43,203 bases of DNA from Gammaproteobacteria bacterium (GTDB lineage: Bacteria > Pseudomonadota > Gammaproteobacteria > Pseudomonadales > Pseudohongiellaceae). The stretch spans positions 1-43,203 of the forward strand of contig JAUHWU010000013.1 in the NCBI GenBank assembly GCA_030427065.1. The letters run 5' to 3'. Position numbers and translations under genes: made by a program. The notes under the pieces were generated by a model. That model searched no databases. It had not been told where the DNA came from and saw only the letters and a list, made by a program, of their open reading frames with translations. Every line of letters begins with the position of its first letter. Position 1 is the stretch's first letter. This document shows, in pieces, positions 24,597 through 32,907 of this stretch.

Positions 24597-27182
24597 ATGC
24601 GAATGGATAAATTAACCAGCAAGTTACAGGTAGCCCTTTCCGACGCACAGTCACTGGCTGTAGGTAAGGATCATAATTATATTGAGCCAGCTCATCTGGT
24701 TTCAGTTCTGGTAGATCAGAAGGGTGGATCCATCCGTCCCTTGTTAATGCAGACCGGGTTTGATATCCCGGCGTTACGCAATGGCCTGCAAAAAATTGTC
24801 GATGAATTGCCAGTGGTTAAGGATCATGGCGGCGACGTAATGATGTCTCCTGATATGGCGAAATTGCTTAATATGGCCGATAAAATCAGCCAGAAAAGTG
24901 GTGATCAGTATATTTCCAGCGAGTATGTTTTTCTGGCGGCCATGGATGACAAGGGTGCCTTGGGCAAACTGCTTCTCTCTTTTGCTGTGACTAAACAGGC
25001 TTTGGAAAATGCCATCAAAAATTTGCGTGGCGGGGCTAGTGTGGACAACCCCGAAGCAGAGGAAAATTACCAGGCTCTGGAAAAATATACTGTTGACGTT
25101 ACACAGAAGGCAGAACAGGGCGAACTTGATCCGGTCATCGGGCGCGATGATGAGATCCGTCGAACTATTCAGGTGCTACAACGTCGCACCAAGAATAACC
25201 CTGTGCTAATCGGAGAACCGGGTGTCGGTAAAACGGCCATCGTTGACGGTCTCGCCCAGCGCATTGTCAATGGTGAGGTACCGGAGGGGCTCAAGGACAA
25301 GCGTATTTTATCCCTGGACATGGGCGCACTGATAGCAGGCGCAAAATTCCGTGGTGAATTTGAAGAACGCCTGAAAGCGGTGCTTAACGAATTATCAAAG
25401 CAGGAAGGCCAGGTCATTCTGTTTATTGATGAAATTCACACCATGGTGGGTGCCGGCAAGGCAGAAGGTGCGATGGATGCAGGCAATATGCTGAAACCGG
25501 CACTTGCTCGCGGCGAACTGCACTGTGTGGGCGCCACAACACTGGATGAATATCGTAAGTACATTGAAAAAGATGCGGCACTGGAACGACGTTTCCAGAA
25601 AGTATTGGTTGATGAGCCGACAGTAGAGGATACCGTAGCCATCTTGCGTGGCCTTAAGGAACGCTATGAAGTGCACCATGGCGTCACTATTACTGATTCG
25701 GCGATTATTTCAGCTGCCCGATTGTCTCAACGTTATATCACTGATCGTCAGTTACCGGACAAGGCTATTGACCTGATTGACGAAGCAGCCAGTTTGATTC
25801 GCATGGAAATTGATTCCAAGCCTGAAGAAATGGATCGTCTGGAGCGCCGTATGATTCAGCTCAAAATGGAGCGCGAGGCGGTTAAAAAAGAAACTGATGA
25901 GGCTTCCAAAAAACGCCTGCAGAAACTCGAAGATGAAATTAATGAACTGGAGCGTGAGTTTTTCGATCTTGATGAAATTCTCAAATCCGAAAAAGCATCG
26001 CTTTATGGTTCGGCAAAAATTAAAAGTGATCTGGAACATGCGCGTATTGATCTGGAGGCGGCTCGAAGGGCATCAGACCTGACACGTATGTCCGAGCTTC
26101 AGTATGGGGTAATCCCGGAGCTGGAAAAGAAAATGAAGGAGTCCGAAAACACCGATACACCGGAGTTGAAACTTCTGCGTGACAAGGTTACTGAAGAGGA
26201 AATTGCTGAAGTCGTTGCTCGTGCCACGGGTATTCCGGTATCCAAAATGCTGGAAGGAGAGAAACAAAAACTCCTGCGCATGGAAGAGGAACTCCACAAA
26301 CGTGTTATCGGGCAGGCTGAAGCGGTTGATGCCGTTGCCAATGCGGTACGTCGCTCACGCTCCGGTTTATCTGACCCGAACAGGCCTAATGGTTCATTCC
26401 TGTTTCTTGGCCCTACCGGCGTAGGTAAAACCGAATTATGTAAAGCACTGGCGCAGTTTCTGTTTGATACCGAAGAATCCATGGTGCGAATCGATATGTC
26501 GGAATTCATGGAACAGCATTCTGTTGCCCGGCTTATAGGTGCGCCTCCGGGGTATGTGGGATATGAGGAGGGCGGATATCTTACCGAGGCCGTGCGTCGT
26601 CGACCTTACTCTGTGCTACTGCTGGATGAAATTGAAAAAGCCCATCCGGATGTTTTCAATATTCTTTTACAGGTGCTTGATGATGGTCGCCTGACCGACG
26701 GTCATGGACGCACAGTGGATTTTCGTAATACCGTCGTAGTAATGACATCAAACCTTGGCTCAGACAAGATTCAGGAAATGATGAGTGCAGATTCTGCTTA
26801 TGATTCTTCCTATGGCTCTGTTAAAAATGCGGTGCTGGATGTGGTCAGCAAGCATTTCCGACCTGAGTTTCTTAACCGTATTGATGAAGTGGTGGTGTTC
26901 CATCCTCTGGGTGCAGATCAGGTTCGGGGTATTGCCGACATTCAAATTCAGATGCTGCAGAAACGACTGGATGATCTTGATTTGCATCTCCATCTGGGAG
27001 ACGGCGTACTGGACAAGATTGCTGACCTTGGCTTTGATCCAGTGTATGGCGCGCGTCCGTTGAAACGTGCCATCCAGCAGAGGATAGAGAATCCCCTGGC
27101 GCAGAAAGTACTGGGTGGTAACTATCCATCGGGTGCGGCTATTAATGTCGATCTGGAAGACGGGAACATAGTGTTTACGTAA
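24597..27182 (+). CDS. clpB: ATP-dependent disaggregase ClpB
   Basis: An 861-residue Hsp100 chaperone that resolubilises aggregates with DnaK. The start [20 protein letters not shown] aligns with E. coli ClpB (MRLDRLT...), so ATG 24597 is used, with GGAG upstream. Domains: N-terminal Clp_N (1-150), AAA-1 with Walker A GEPGVGKT (206-213) and Walker [16 protein letters not shown], the coiled-coil M domain (about 400-530, rich in Lys/Glu heptads), AAA-2 with GPTGVGKT near 605 and [14 protein letters not shown], and the ClpB-type C-terminus. No IGL/F loop for ClpP is seen. Confidence 0.97.
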   Translation: MRMDKLTSKLQVALSDAQSLAVGKDHNYIEPAHLVSVLVDQKGGSIRPLLMQTGFDIPALRNGLQKIVDELPVVKDHGGDVMMSPDMAKLLNMADKISQKSGDQYISSEYVFLAAMDDKGALGKLLLSFAVTKQALENAIKNLRGGASVDNPEAEENYQALEKYTVDVTQKAEQGELDPVIGRDDEIRRTIQVLQRRTKNNPVLIGEPGVGKTAIVDGLAQRIVNGEVPEGLKDKRILSLDMGALIAGAKFRGEFEERLKAVLNELSKQEGQVILFIDEIHTMVGAGKAEGAMDAGNMLKPALARGELHCVGATTLDEYRKYIEKDAALERRFQKVLVDEPTVEDTVAILRGLKERYEVHHGVTITDSAIISAARLSQRYITDRQLPDKAIDLIDEAASLIRMEIDSKPEEMDRLERRMIQLKMEREAVKKETDEASKKRLQKLEDEINELEREFFDLDEILKSEKASLYGSAKIKSDLEHARIDLEAARRASDLTRMSELQYGVIPELEKKMKESENTDTPELKLLRDKVTEEEIAEVVARATGIPVSKMLEGEKQKLLRMEEELHKRVIGQAEAVDAVANAVRRSRSGLSDPNRPNGSFLFLGPTGVGKTELCKALAQFLFDTEESMVRIDMSEFMEQHSVARLIGAPPGYVGYEEGGYLTEAVRRRPYSVLLLDEIEKAHPDVFNILLQVLDDGRLTDGHGRTVDFRNTVVVMTSNLGSDKIQEMMSADSAYDSSYGSVKNAVLDVVSKHFRPEFLNRIDEVVVFHPLGADQVRGIADIQIQMLQKRLDDLDLHLHLGDGVLDKIADLGFDPVYGARPLKRAIQQRIENPLAQKVLGGNYPSGAAINVDLEDGNIVFT

Positions 27183-27211
27183 TGCGGATCACTATCAGGT
27201 GATATTAAAAT

Positions 27212-27235
27212 AGGCGCCAGAAATGGCGCCTTTTT
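27212..27235 (+). terminator. Intrinsic terminator after clpB
   Basis: The stem AGGCGCCA (27212-27219), loop GAAA, TGGCGCCT (27224-27231) is followed by TTTTATTT. It lies 30 bp after the clpB stop and precedes the convergent alkaline phosphatase gene. Confidence 0.88.
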
Positions 27236-27296
27236 ATTTCTATACGTCTTTCATGGGTTTGCTTGCTTTTCGTACTTGTTTACAACAATCCAGTCG

Positions 27297-28916
27297 CTAT
27301 TCAAGCGCTGCCCTGGCTTTGTTAACCAGGTCGCCGGCAAAATTCATGACATGGAAAATGACATTCTGCTCTATTGACCCGCTGACCAGGTGGGCACCGG
27401 GACCAACAGCATAAATACCTACATCTTCTCCACCATGGGTTTCTCCGGCAGTACCGACAAGGCTTTCCTGATGATAACCGGGGGCCTGGGTATCGACAAT
27501 GCTCAGATCATGTCTCCCCGGAGCAGGAGGACCACTTCGGGAGTCTGCATCGGTCTGTGCGCCATTGTCATCATAGCCGGCTCCATTGGCATAACTGAGA
27601 GTGGTGTAGGGCAGTCCTTCGGTGTCTTGGCCGGCAAATCCGAGAATGGGATTACCACGTTGCGGATAACCGGCTAAGGTCATGACATGGCTGTGATCAG
27701 CGGTCACGATGACCAGGGTTTCATTGGTGTCGACAGCATTGACAGCGGCTTGTACTGCGCGTGAAAGTTCCGCCGCTTCGTTCAGGGCATTGTAGGCGTT
27801 ATTGGCATGATGGGCGTGATCTATTCGTCCGGCTTCCACCATCAGAAAAAAGCCATCTTCATCGTTGGCCAGCAGCTCAATGGCTTTCAATGTCATTTCA
27901 GTAAGGGAGGGCTCACCTGCAATGTCTTCTAGGCGATTGGCTTCATAGCGCATATGGGAATCCTCAAACAGGCCCAGTACGTTTTCTGCAGTATTGCTAT
28001 CCAGGCTGCTGAAACCCGCCTGATCCATAACATAGCTGCCTCCCTGCTGAAGCCATTCCTGGATAAGATTGCGGCCATCATCCCGGTTGCCTTTGTTGGC
28101 TGTTTCAGCAAAACCGGAGAGGGACGCCGGGTCTGTGCTGTAAAACGCACTACGCCCTCCGCCAAAAGCAACATCAATACCATCAACAAAAGAAAGACTG
28201 TTACCGCTGTTAACTTTGTTTTGAAGACGGGTTTTAAAGTCGATTAGCTGACTGGCAATATCAGTACAGCCCAGTATTTTGGCTTCATCAGGAAGATTAC
28301 GGCTGCTTTCCCAGTTACGGTCAGGTGAATTGGCATAGGTGGCAGCCGGAGTAGCATGGGTAAGGCGCGCCGTTGAAACGATACCGGTAGCCTTGCCTGC
28401 AATTTCGGCAATTTCCAGCGCTGATAACAGTGTTGCCCCGTCAGTATCCAGATAGCTTTGGCATGAACCGCGCAAGGGGTGACCATCAATGCCAATAACA
28501 CCGGAACGGGTTTTTACACCGGACATGATAGCGGTCATGGTACCGGCAGAATCAGCAACCTGGGCATCGGTATTGTAGGTTTTAACCAGGCCTGCCCAGG
28601 GGAACTGTTCAAAACTCAGTGCATATTCCTCGCCGGTAAACCCCTGTTGCTGGCCGGCATAGATTCGCGCAGCGGTCACCGTCGAGGGCCCCATTCCATC
28701 ACCAACAAAAAGAATGATGTTTTTTGCCGCGCCAGGAGTATTCACATAGGCTCTGCGGCTGGCTTCCTCAACCGTATTTTGACCATTGTCATACCAGTTG
28801 TTGCCATTGATAGCGATTTGCGCAGAAACACCGGAAGGCAGCATGATCAGAAAACAGGCAAGCACTGGGAAAAATCGCACTGATAGCGCACAAAGTATTG
28901 AAATCGGCTTAAACAC
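27297..28916 (-). CDS. Alkaline phosphatase
   Basis: A 539-residue exported PhoA-superfamily enzyme that releases phosphate from monoesters. A hydrophobic segment ending VSAQ gives a signal peptide. Catalytic Ser123 lies in ADSAGTMTA, with metal ligands in VGDGMGPSTV (Asp73), MVEAGRIDHAHHANN, VTADHSH, and ETHGGEDV near the C-terminus. Start is GTG at 28916, backed by GAGGAT nine bases upstream. A convincing PHO box was not found in the divergent region with ppx. It is closer to the larger marine PhoA-like enzymes than to E. coli PhoA (471), so I give no symbol. Confidence 0.9.
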   Translation of the reverse strand: MFKPISILCALSVRFFPVLACFLIMLPSGVSAQIAINGNNWYDNGQNTVEEASRRAYVNTPGAAKNIILFVGDGMGPSTVTAARIYAGQQQGFTGEEYALSFEQFPWAGLVKTYNTDAQVADSAGTMTAIMSGVKTRSGVIGIDGHPLRGSCQSYLDTDGATLLSALEIAEIAGKATGIVSTARLTHATPAATYANSPDRNWESSRNLPDEAKILGCTDIASQLIDFKTRLQNKVNSGNSLSFVDGIDVAFGGGRSAFYSTDPASLSGFAETANKGNRDDGRNLIQEWLQQGGSYVMDQAGFSSLDSNTAENVLGLFEDSHMRYEANRLEDIAGEPSLTEMTLKAIELLANDEDGFFLMVEAGRIDHAHHANNAYNALNEAAELSRAVQAAVNAVDTNETLVIVTADHSHVMTLAGYPQRGNPILGFAGQDTEGLPYTTLSYANGAGYDDNGAQTDADSRSGPPAPGRHDLSIVDTQAPGYHQESLVGTAGETHGGEDVGIYAVGPGAHLVSGSIEQNVIFHVMNFAGDLVNKARAALE

Positions 28917-29098
28917 TGGAATATATCCTCGGAATTTTTAGTATTCGCATTATAGGTTGCATTGCTCAATATTATATTAAGAAAAACAGCAGGAAACATT
29001 TATACTGACTTACAAACCAGGGAACCTCCAACAAGAGTTTCTGACGCTTATCCTGTGTTAATACCAATTAATGATTAGCTACTGAGTATCATCATTTT

Positions 29099-30580
29099 AT
29101 GACACCTGATTCACCCTATTTTGCGGCCGTAGACCTGGGCTCAAACAGTTTTCACATGATTATCGCCAGACTACAGGACGGTAAGGTTGAAATTGTCGAC
29201 AGGGAAAAAGAAATGGTACAGCTCGCCCGAGGGATCAAGTCGGATGGGCATTTATCTGTGGATGCCCAGACCCGTGCTCTTGAATGCCTGAAACGTTTTG
29301 CAGAAAGGCTGCGGGATATTCCCGCACACCAAATCCGGGCAGTGGGCACTAAATCACTGCGTAGTGCCAAAGACCCTTTGGTATTTATCCGCAAGGCGGA
29401 AAAAATTCTTGGCACCTCCATTCAGATTATTTCAGGTTATGAAGAGGCACGTCTGGTCTATGTGGGCTTGTCTCACTCCATCCTGAACGATCAGAATCAT
29501 CGTCTGGTTGTGGATATCGGGGGTGGCAGCACGGAATTCATTATTGGCAAGGATTATGAGCCAATAATCATGGAAAGCCTGAGCCTGGGGTGTGTGACGT
29601 CTACAGAACGCTGGTTAAAGAAACCAGCAAAACCGACAAAAAAGGAACTTGAAAAAGTTTATCTGGCCGCGTGTGCGGAGATTGAAGGCATCAGGCAGGT
29701 TTATCTGCGAATGGGCTGGCGTATCGTTTATGGAACCTCCGGCACGGCCAGAGCAATTGCTGATCTCACCTCGGAAAAAGATGGCGGGGCGGTCATCAGC
29801 AGAGCTTCTCTCAGTTGGCTGGCAGAGGAGATTCTCACCAATAAAGCGATTCTTGCGAGCGTGCCATCACCAAGGTCTTCTGTGTTACCTGCTGGTATTG
29901 CGATCCTGAGGGCGGTATTTGATCAATTAAAAATTGATGTGATGCATGTGAGTGATTATGCCCTTAAAGAAGGTTTGCTTTATGACACGATTGGCCGTCT
30001 CAGTGATCAGGACTCTCGCACCCGAACGGTCAAGAAACTGCAGGAGCAGTACAAGGTCGATATAGATCAGGCCACACGGGTTTCTGATACTGCACTGGCA
30101 TTATGGAAGCAAATAGAAGGACCATTGCTCCCGGGTGTGTCACGTTCCAGGATCCTGCGCTGGGCCGCACAATTACATGAAATCGGACTCAGTATTTCAC
30201 ATTCCAGCCATCATCATCATGGTTACTACCTGCTAAGATATGGTGATATAGCTGGTTTTGGCCGTTACGAGCAATATATTCTGGCAAACCTTATTCGCTC
30301 CCATCGTAAAGGTCTTTACATGGATAAATTCGGCGACATGGACGAGACCGCCATAGCCGCCTTCATTCCATTGTTGGTTTGTCTGCGTCTGGCAGCAGTG
30401 CTGCACAGACGTCGGGAAGAGATTCCGAAAGAGGAACTACCCGATATTTCCCTTTCTGGAAATACCTATATCCTGAAATTCCCCCGTGGCTGGTTACACA
30501 AGCATCCACTCACACTGGCCAGCCTCGACGTTGAACGTGAACAGTATGACAGGATCGGGGTTGGGCTGGAATTTAGTTGA
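29099..30580 (+). CDS. ppx: Exopolyphosphatase
   Basis: Removes terminal phosphates from polyphosphate; the 493-residue Ppx/GppA protein opens with FAAVDLGSNSFHMIIARLQDG (residues 8-28), the ASKHA phosphate-1 loop, as in E. coli Ppx. VVDIGGGSTEFIIG (about 139) is the second ATP-grasp-like loop and TSGTARAIAD follows. The C-terminal HD-like helical domain contains QLHEIGLSISHSSHHHHGYYLLRYG. The divergent alkaline phosphatase suggests a phosphate-related neighbourhood. No ppk lies beside it. Two terminators follow after a repeat-rich stretch. Confidence 0.93.
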   Translation: MTPDSPYFAAVDLGSNSFHMIIARLQDGKVEIVDREKEMVQLARGIKSDGHLSVDAQTRALECLKRFAERLRDIPAHQIRAVGTKSLRSAKDPLVFIRKAEKILGTSIQIISGYEEARLVYVGLSHSILNDQNHRLVVDIGGGSTEFIIGKDYEPIIMESLSLGCVTSTERWLKKPAKPTKKELEKVYLAACAEIEGIRQVYLRMGWRIVYGTSGTARAIADLTSEKDGGAVISRASLSWLAEEILTNKAILASVPSPRSSVLPAGIAILRAVFDQLKIDVMHVSDYALKEGLLYDTIGRLSDQDSRTRTVKKLQEQYKVDIDQATRVSDTALALWKQIEGPLLPGVSRSRILRWAAQLHEIGLSISHSSHHHHGYYLLRYGDIAGFGRYEQYILANLIRSHRKGLYMDKFGDMDETAIAAFIPLLVCLRLAAVLHRRREEIPKEELPDISLSGNTYILKFPRGWLHKHPLTLASLDVEREQYDRIGVGLEFS

Positions 30581-30593
30581 AACGATAGGGCAA

Positions 30594-30628
30594 GATAAAG
30601 GAAAAAGGATAAAGGAAAAAGGATAAAG
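30594..30628 (+). repeat. GATAAAG/GAAAAAG heptamer array
   Basis: Five exact 7-bp units alternate GATAAAG GAAAAAG GATAAAG GAAAAAG GATAAAG, starting 14 bp after the ppx stop codon. The motif is shared with arrays at 6511 and 7135. Confidence 0.8.
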
Positions 30629-30662
30629 GTGGGCGGTGCAGGTAGGCGGCTGGAAAATAAAA

Positions 30663-30690
30663 GACAAGAGGCAAGAGGCAAGAGACAAGC
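30663..30690 (+). repeat. GRCAAGA heptamer array
   Basis: Four tandem 7-bp units GACAAGA GGCAAGA GGCAAGA GACAAGC lie between the GATAAAG array and the duplicated REP unit. Same period as its neighbours but a different core. Confidence 0.75.
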
Positions 30691-30757
30691 AACCATTCTT
30701 TCAGGCTTCGATGGTTTTCTGTAGGTCGGATAAGGACCGCAGGGACGCATCCGACAT

Positions 30758-30781
30758 GGCGACCAACAGGTCGCCTTTTTT
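30758..30781 (+). terminator. Intrinsic terminator in duplication unit 1
   Basis: GGCGACC (30758-30764), loop AACA, GGTCGCC (30769-30775), then TTTTTT. It terminates rightward transcription from ppx. Lacking a T-run on the other side, it acts on the plus strand only. Confidence 0.8.
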
Positions 30782-30880
30782 GTGACTTGTGACTTGTGAC
30801 TTAACTGACCCTATTCATTCTCCGTTTTCACATTCAGTTTTCAGTAGGTCGGATAAGGACCGCAGGGACGCATCCGACAT

Positions 30881-30904
30881 GGCGACCAACAGGTCGCCTT
30901 TTTT
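30881..30904 (+). terminator. Intrinsic terminator in duplication unit 2
   Basis: Exact copy of the terminator at 30758 (GGCGACC-AACA-GGTCGCC-TTTTTT), 123 bp downstream. The pair gives ppx a double terminator before the convergent CPXCG gene. Confidence 0.8.
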
Positions 30905-30926
30905 ATGACTTGTGACTTAACTGACC

Positions 30927-31118
30927 CTATTCATTCTCCGTTTTCACATTCAGTGACAGATAGCCCTGCATATCAAAACTCACTGACATTTCAATCGGCC
31001 GGCAACATACCTGGCAATCTTCTATATATTGCTGCTCCTGCTCGGAGTCATCGACAAGTATTGTTATCGATTCATTACAGTATGGACAAAGAATGGACTG
31101 TTCCAGTAACTCAGGCAT
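30927..31118 (-). CDS. CPXCG motif-containing cysteine-rich protein
   Basis: A 63-residue protein with two zinc-finger-like pairs, CPYC (11-14) and CQVC (35-38, then Cys at 39), matching the CPXCG family. It probably binds one zinc ion; function unknown. It follows the ASCH gene by 10 bp on the same strand, so the two are likely co-transcribed. Its last codons are part of the tandem duplication at 30721-30954. Confidence 0.8.
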   Translation of the reverse strand: MPELLEQSILCPYCNESITILVDDSEQEQQYIEDCQVCCRPIEMSVSFDMQGYLSLNVKTENE

Positions 31119-31128
31119 TGTTTAATCG

Positions 31129-31410
31129 TCAGTTTTTTTCGCTGTAGTAAAAGCGAATGAAGTAAATATGCAGGCCGGTGCCATGCTGTGCTGTTTTTAG
31201 TAAATCTTCCACTCCCGAAAACCCGGATTCATTTGCCATGGTTTCGGAAATATCGTGAAAACCTATTTCGCGAATGGACGTAACGACGACCTCTCCCGGA
31301 TCCAGCCGATAGTGGCCACCGCTCATTACCTGAGGGGTTTTCCAGAACCTCACAGAACTGGTGACCTCTCCATTTTTGACCCTGTCACGCAGGGATTTGG
31401 AAAATTGCAT
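31129..31410 (-). CDS. ASCH domain protein
   Basis: A 93-residue protein from ATG 31410: MQFSKSLRDRVKNGEVTSSV, then RFWKTPQVMSGGHYRL, GEVVVTSIREIGFHDISE and HIYFIRFYY. This is the ASCH/PUA-like RNA-binding fold, where small stand-alone members process modified nucleosides or bind RNA. A longer frame back to TTG 31473 adds 21 residues without family support. Specific role unknown. Confidence 0.75.
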   Translation of the reverse strand: MQFSKSLRDRVKNGEVTSSVRFWKTPQVMSGGHYRLDPGEVVVTSIREIGFHDISETMANESGFSGVEDLLKTAQHGTGLHIYFIRFYYSEKN

Positions 31411-31624
31411 TGTTGCCGGATTCTTTGGAAATAGCCATTGGTGTGTGCCAGAAGAGTATACCTTAAGCCCCAATAAACTACGTCAGCAGGGACAAGTGCA
31501 GACCTGAAAAGTCATTTTGTTTGCAAATTCGAGGCTGGTATTGGGCATTAAAGGTCATATAATGTTTTGGCTTGTTAATTTTTTACACAGTCTTACTTTC
31601 TGGATAGTGTAGGGGGGAAATATA

Positions 31625-32722
31625 ATGAAAATAAAATGGGCTTTTTTTAGCAGTCTCTTCCTGGCAGCGTTGTCTGCATCCTGGTCTGCTACAGGCCATC
31701 ACAGCTTTAGCGCCGAATTTACTGAAGAGCCGGGCGAAATATCCGGCGTTGTCACACGGGCCAGTTACAGAAATCCGCACCCACGCTACCAGGTGGAAGT
31801 CACTAATGCCGATGGCTCGAAAGAATCCTGGGAATTACAGGGCTCAGCTGTAACCGGCTTGCGCAATGCGGGCTGGGACAAGGATTTTGTTCAGGTTGGC
31901 GATGTCGTCACGGTTCAGGGATCGCTCGGACGAAATGGTTCCAAAAAGCTGTTTATTCGCGGACTGACCAAGGCAAACGGAGAAAGTTATCCCCGGCGTT
32001 CAAGCGCTACACCGGATCGCAATACGGTAAATGCTACCTATGGTAAAAATTATGGCTATGCCAAGCTTAACCCTGATGCGCCGTTTGATATCAGTGGCCC
32101 CTGGCGAAATTCCTACCGCTTCCAGGTAACCGTTAATGACCTGGAACCAAAACCCACGCCGTTTACACCGCAGGCGGCTGAAATTTATGCCAATACTGTG
32201 CACTATGATGATTATTCATTGCGCTGTGTAGCGCCGGCACTGCCAAGAATATTTGGTGCCCCCTATGATATGGACATTGTTGATGCCGGCTCCCATTACC
32301 AGTTCATTTACATAGAGCACAACACGCCGCGACGAATTTATATGGATGGACGGCAGGTGCCGGAAACTTACCCGGATCGCCCGATGGGCTATTCCGTGGG
32401 TCACTGGGAGGGAGACGAGCTGGTCATTGAAACCACCAAACTTGCTTCAGGTTTCTGGCTCGATGGTTCCGGTCTGCCCATGTCAGGAGGTGATGGTACC
32501 CGTATCGTTGAGCGTTACACCATGGCTGATGACCAGCTTTCCATGGCGAGAGTTATGACAATATACGATGATTACTATACTGAACCTTTAGTTCGCAGGC
32601 GCTGGTCTGCCAGGGATGACAACCTGTTAATTGTTGAGCATGACAGTTGTGATCCTTCCAGCTATTACTCGGATATTCTCGAGGACGGTTCGCTGGAGCG
32701 TCGACTGGACGAGCTACTTTAA
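31625..32722 (+). CDS. DUF6152-GHWE family fusion protein
   Basis: A 365-residue exported protein, ATG preceded by AGGGGGGAAA. A signal peptide ends at about SATG. Residues 25-115 form a DUF6152 domain: HHSFSAEF, VVTRASYRNPHPRYQVEV, LRNAGWDKDFVQVGD, as in the stand-alone gene at 6706. Residues about 150-365 match the GHWE family of 5602 and 7171: PQAAEIYANTVHYDDYSLRC, RRIYMDGRQVP, YSVGHWEGDELVIET, FWLDGSGLP. The order here is DUF6152 first, while the separate genes are arranged lipoprotein-DUF6152-paralogue. The fusion indicates that the domains physically act together in the periplasm. No enzyme activity is known to me. Confidence 0.85.
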   Translation: MKIKWAFFSSLFLAALSASWSATGHHSFSAEFTEEPGEISGVVTRASYRNPHPRYQVEVTNADGSKESWELQGSAVTGLRNAGWDKDFVQVGDVVTVQGSLGRNGSKKLFIRGLTKANGESYPRRSSATPDRNTVNATYGKNYGYAKLNPDAPFDISGPWRNSYRFQVTVNDLEPKPTPFTPQAAEIYANTVHYDDYSLRCVAPALPRIFGAPYDMDIVDAGSHYQFIYIEHNTPRRIYMDGRQVPETYPDRPMGYSVGHWEGDELVIETTKLASGFWLDGSGLPMSGGDGTRIVERYTMADDQLSMARVMTIYDDYYTEPLVRRRWSARDDNLLIVEHDSCDPSSYYSDILEDGSLERRLDELL

Positions 32723-32740
32723 CCTTTTTTGACTGGCTAC

Positions 32741-32768
32741 CCCGGGCCGGAATATCCGCCCCGGGTTT
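32741..32768 (+). terminator. Possible terminator after the fusion gene
   Basis: Nested palindrome CCCGGG (32741-32746), CGGA/TCCG (32748-32758) and CCCGGG (32760-32765) with 1-nt bulges, followed by TTTCC. The stem is very GC-rich but the T-run is only three bases, so termination may be partial. Confidence 0.5.
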
Positions 32769-32809
32769 CCATCAACATACTCCAGACTTTTGCTGTTTAT
32801 GGAGACACT

Positions 32810-32902
32810 ATGAAAACTGTCTTTATTCCTCCCTCTTTCTCAATTTTACCGGGTTGGCGGATGGAGCACCCTCAATTTTCCTGTCATAACGGCAATAAAT
32901 AA
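32810..32902 (+). CDS. Possible 30-residue small protein before the DUF5916 gene
   Basis: ATG 32810 with GGAG 5 bp upstream opens a 30-codon frame (MKTVFIPPSFSILPGWRMEH...) ending 5 bp before the DUF5916 start. No homologue is recalled. It may be an untranslated leader or a translational-coupling uORF. Confidence 0.25.
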   Translation: MKTVFIPPSFSILPGWRMEHPQFSCHNGNK

Positions 32903-32907
32903 TTCTG

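Larger units (their letters stand above)
30721..30954. repeat. Tandem duplication of a REP/terminator unit
   Basis: Unit 1 (30721-30838) and unit 2 (30844-30954) are near-identical. Each holds, in order, a REP-like hairpin (arms GTCGGAT and ATCCGAC; 30725-30755 in unit 1), an intrinsic terminator, GTGACTT heptamers, and the last codons plus stop of the minus-strand gene at 30927 (LNVKTENE). Unit 1 has three GTGACTT units and unit 2 has two, which accounts for the 7-bp length difference. Only unit 2 joins the intact gene; unit 1 carries an isolated copy of its 3' end. With the arrays at 30594 and 30663 this accounts for most of the 346-bp gap after ppx. Confidence 0.9.

Noticed and set aside
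28917-29098. PHO box upstream of the alkaline phosphatase
   Set aside because: The best candidate, CTGACGC-TTAT-CCTGTGT near 29041, deviates too far from the CTGTCAT repeat consensus to call.
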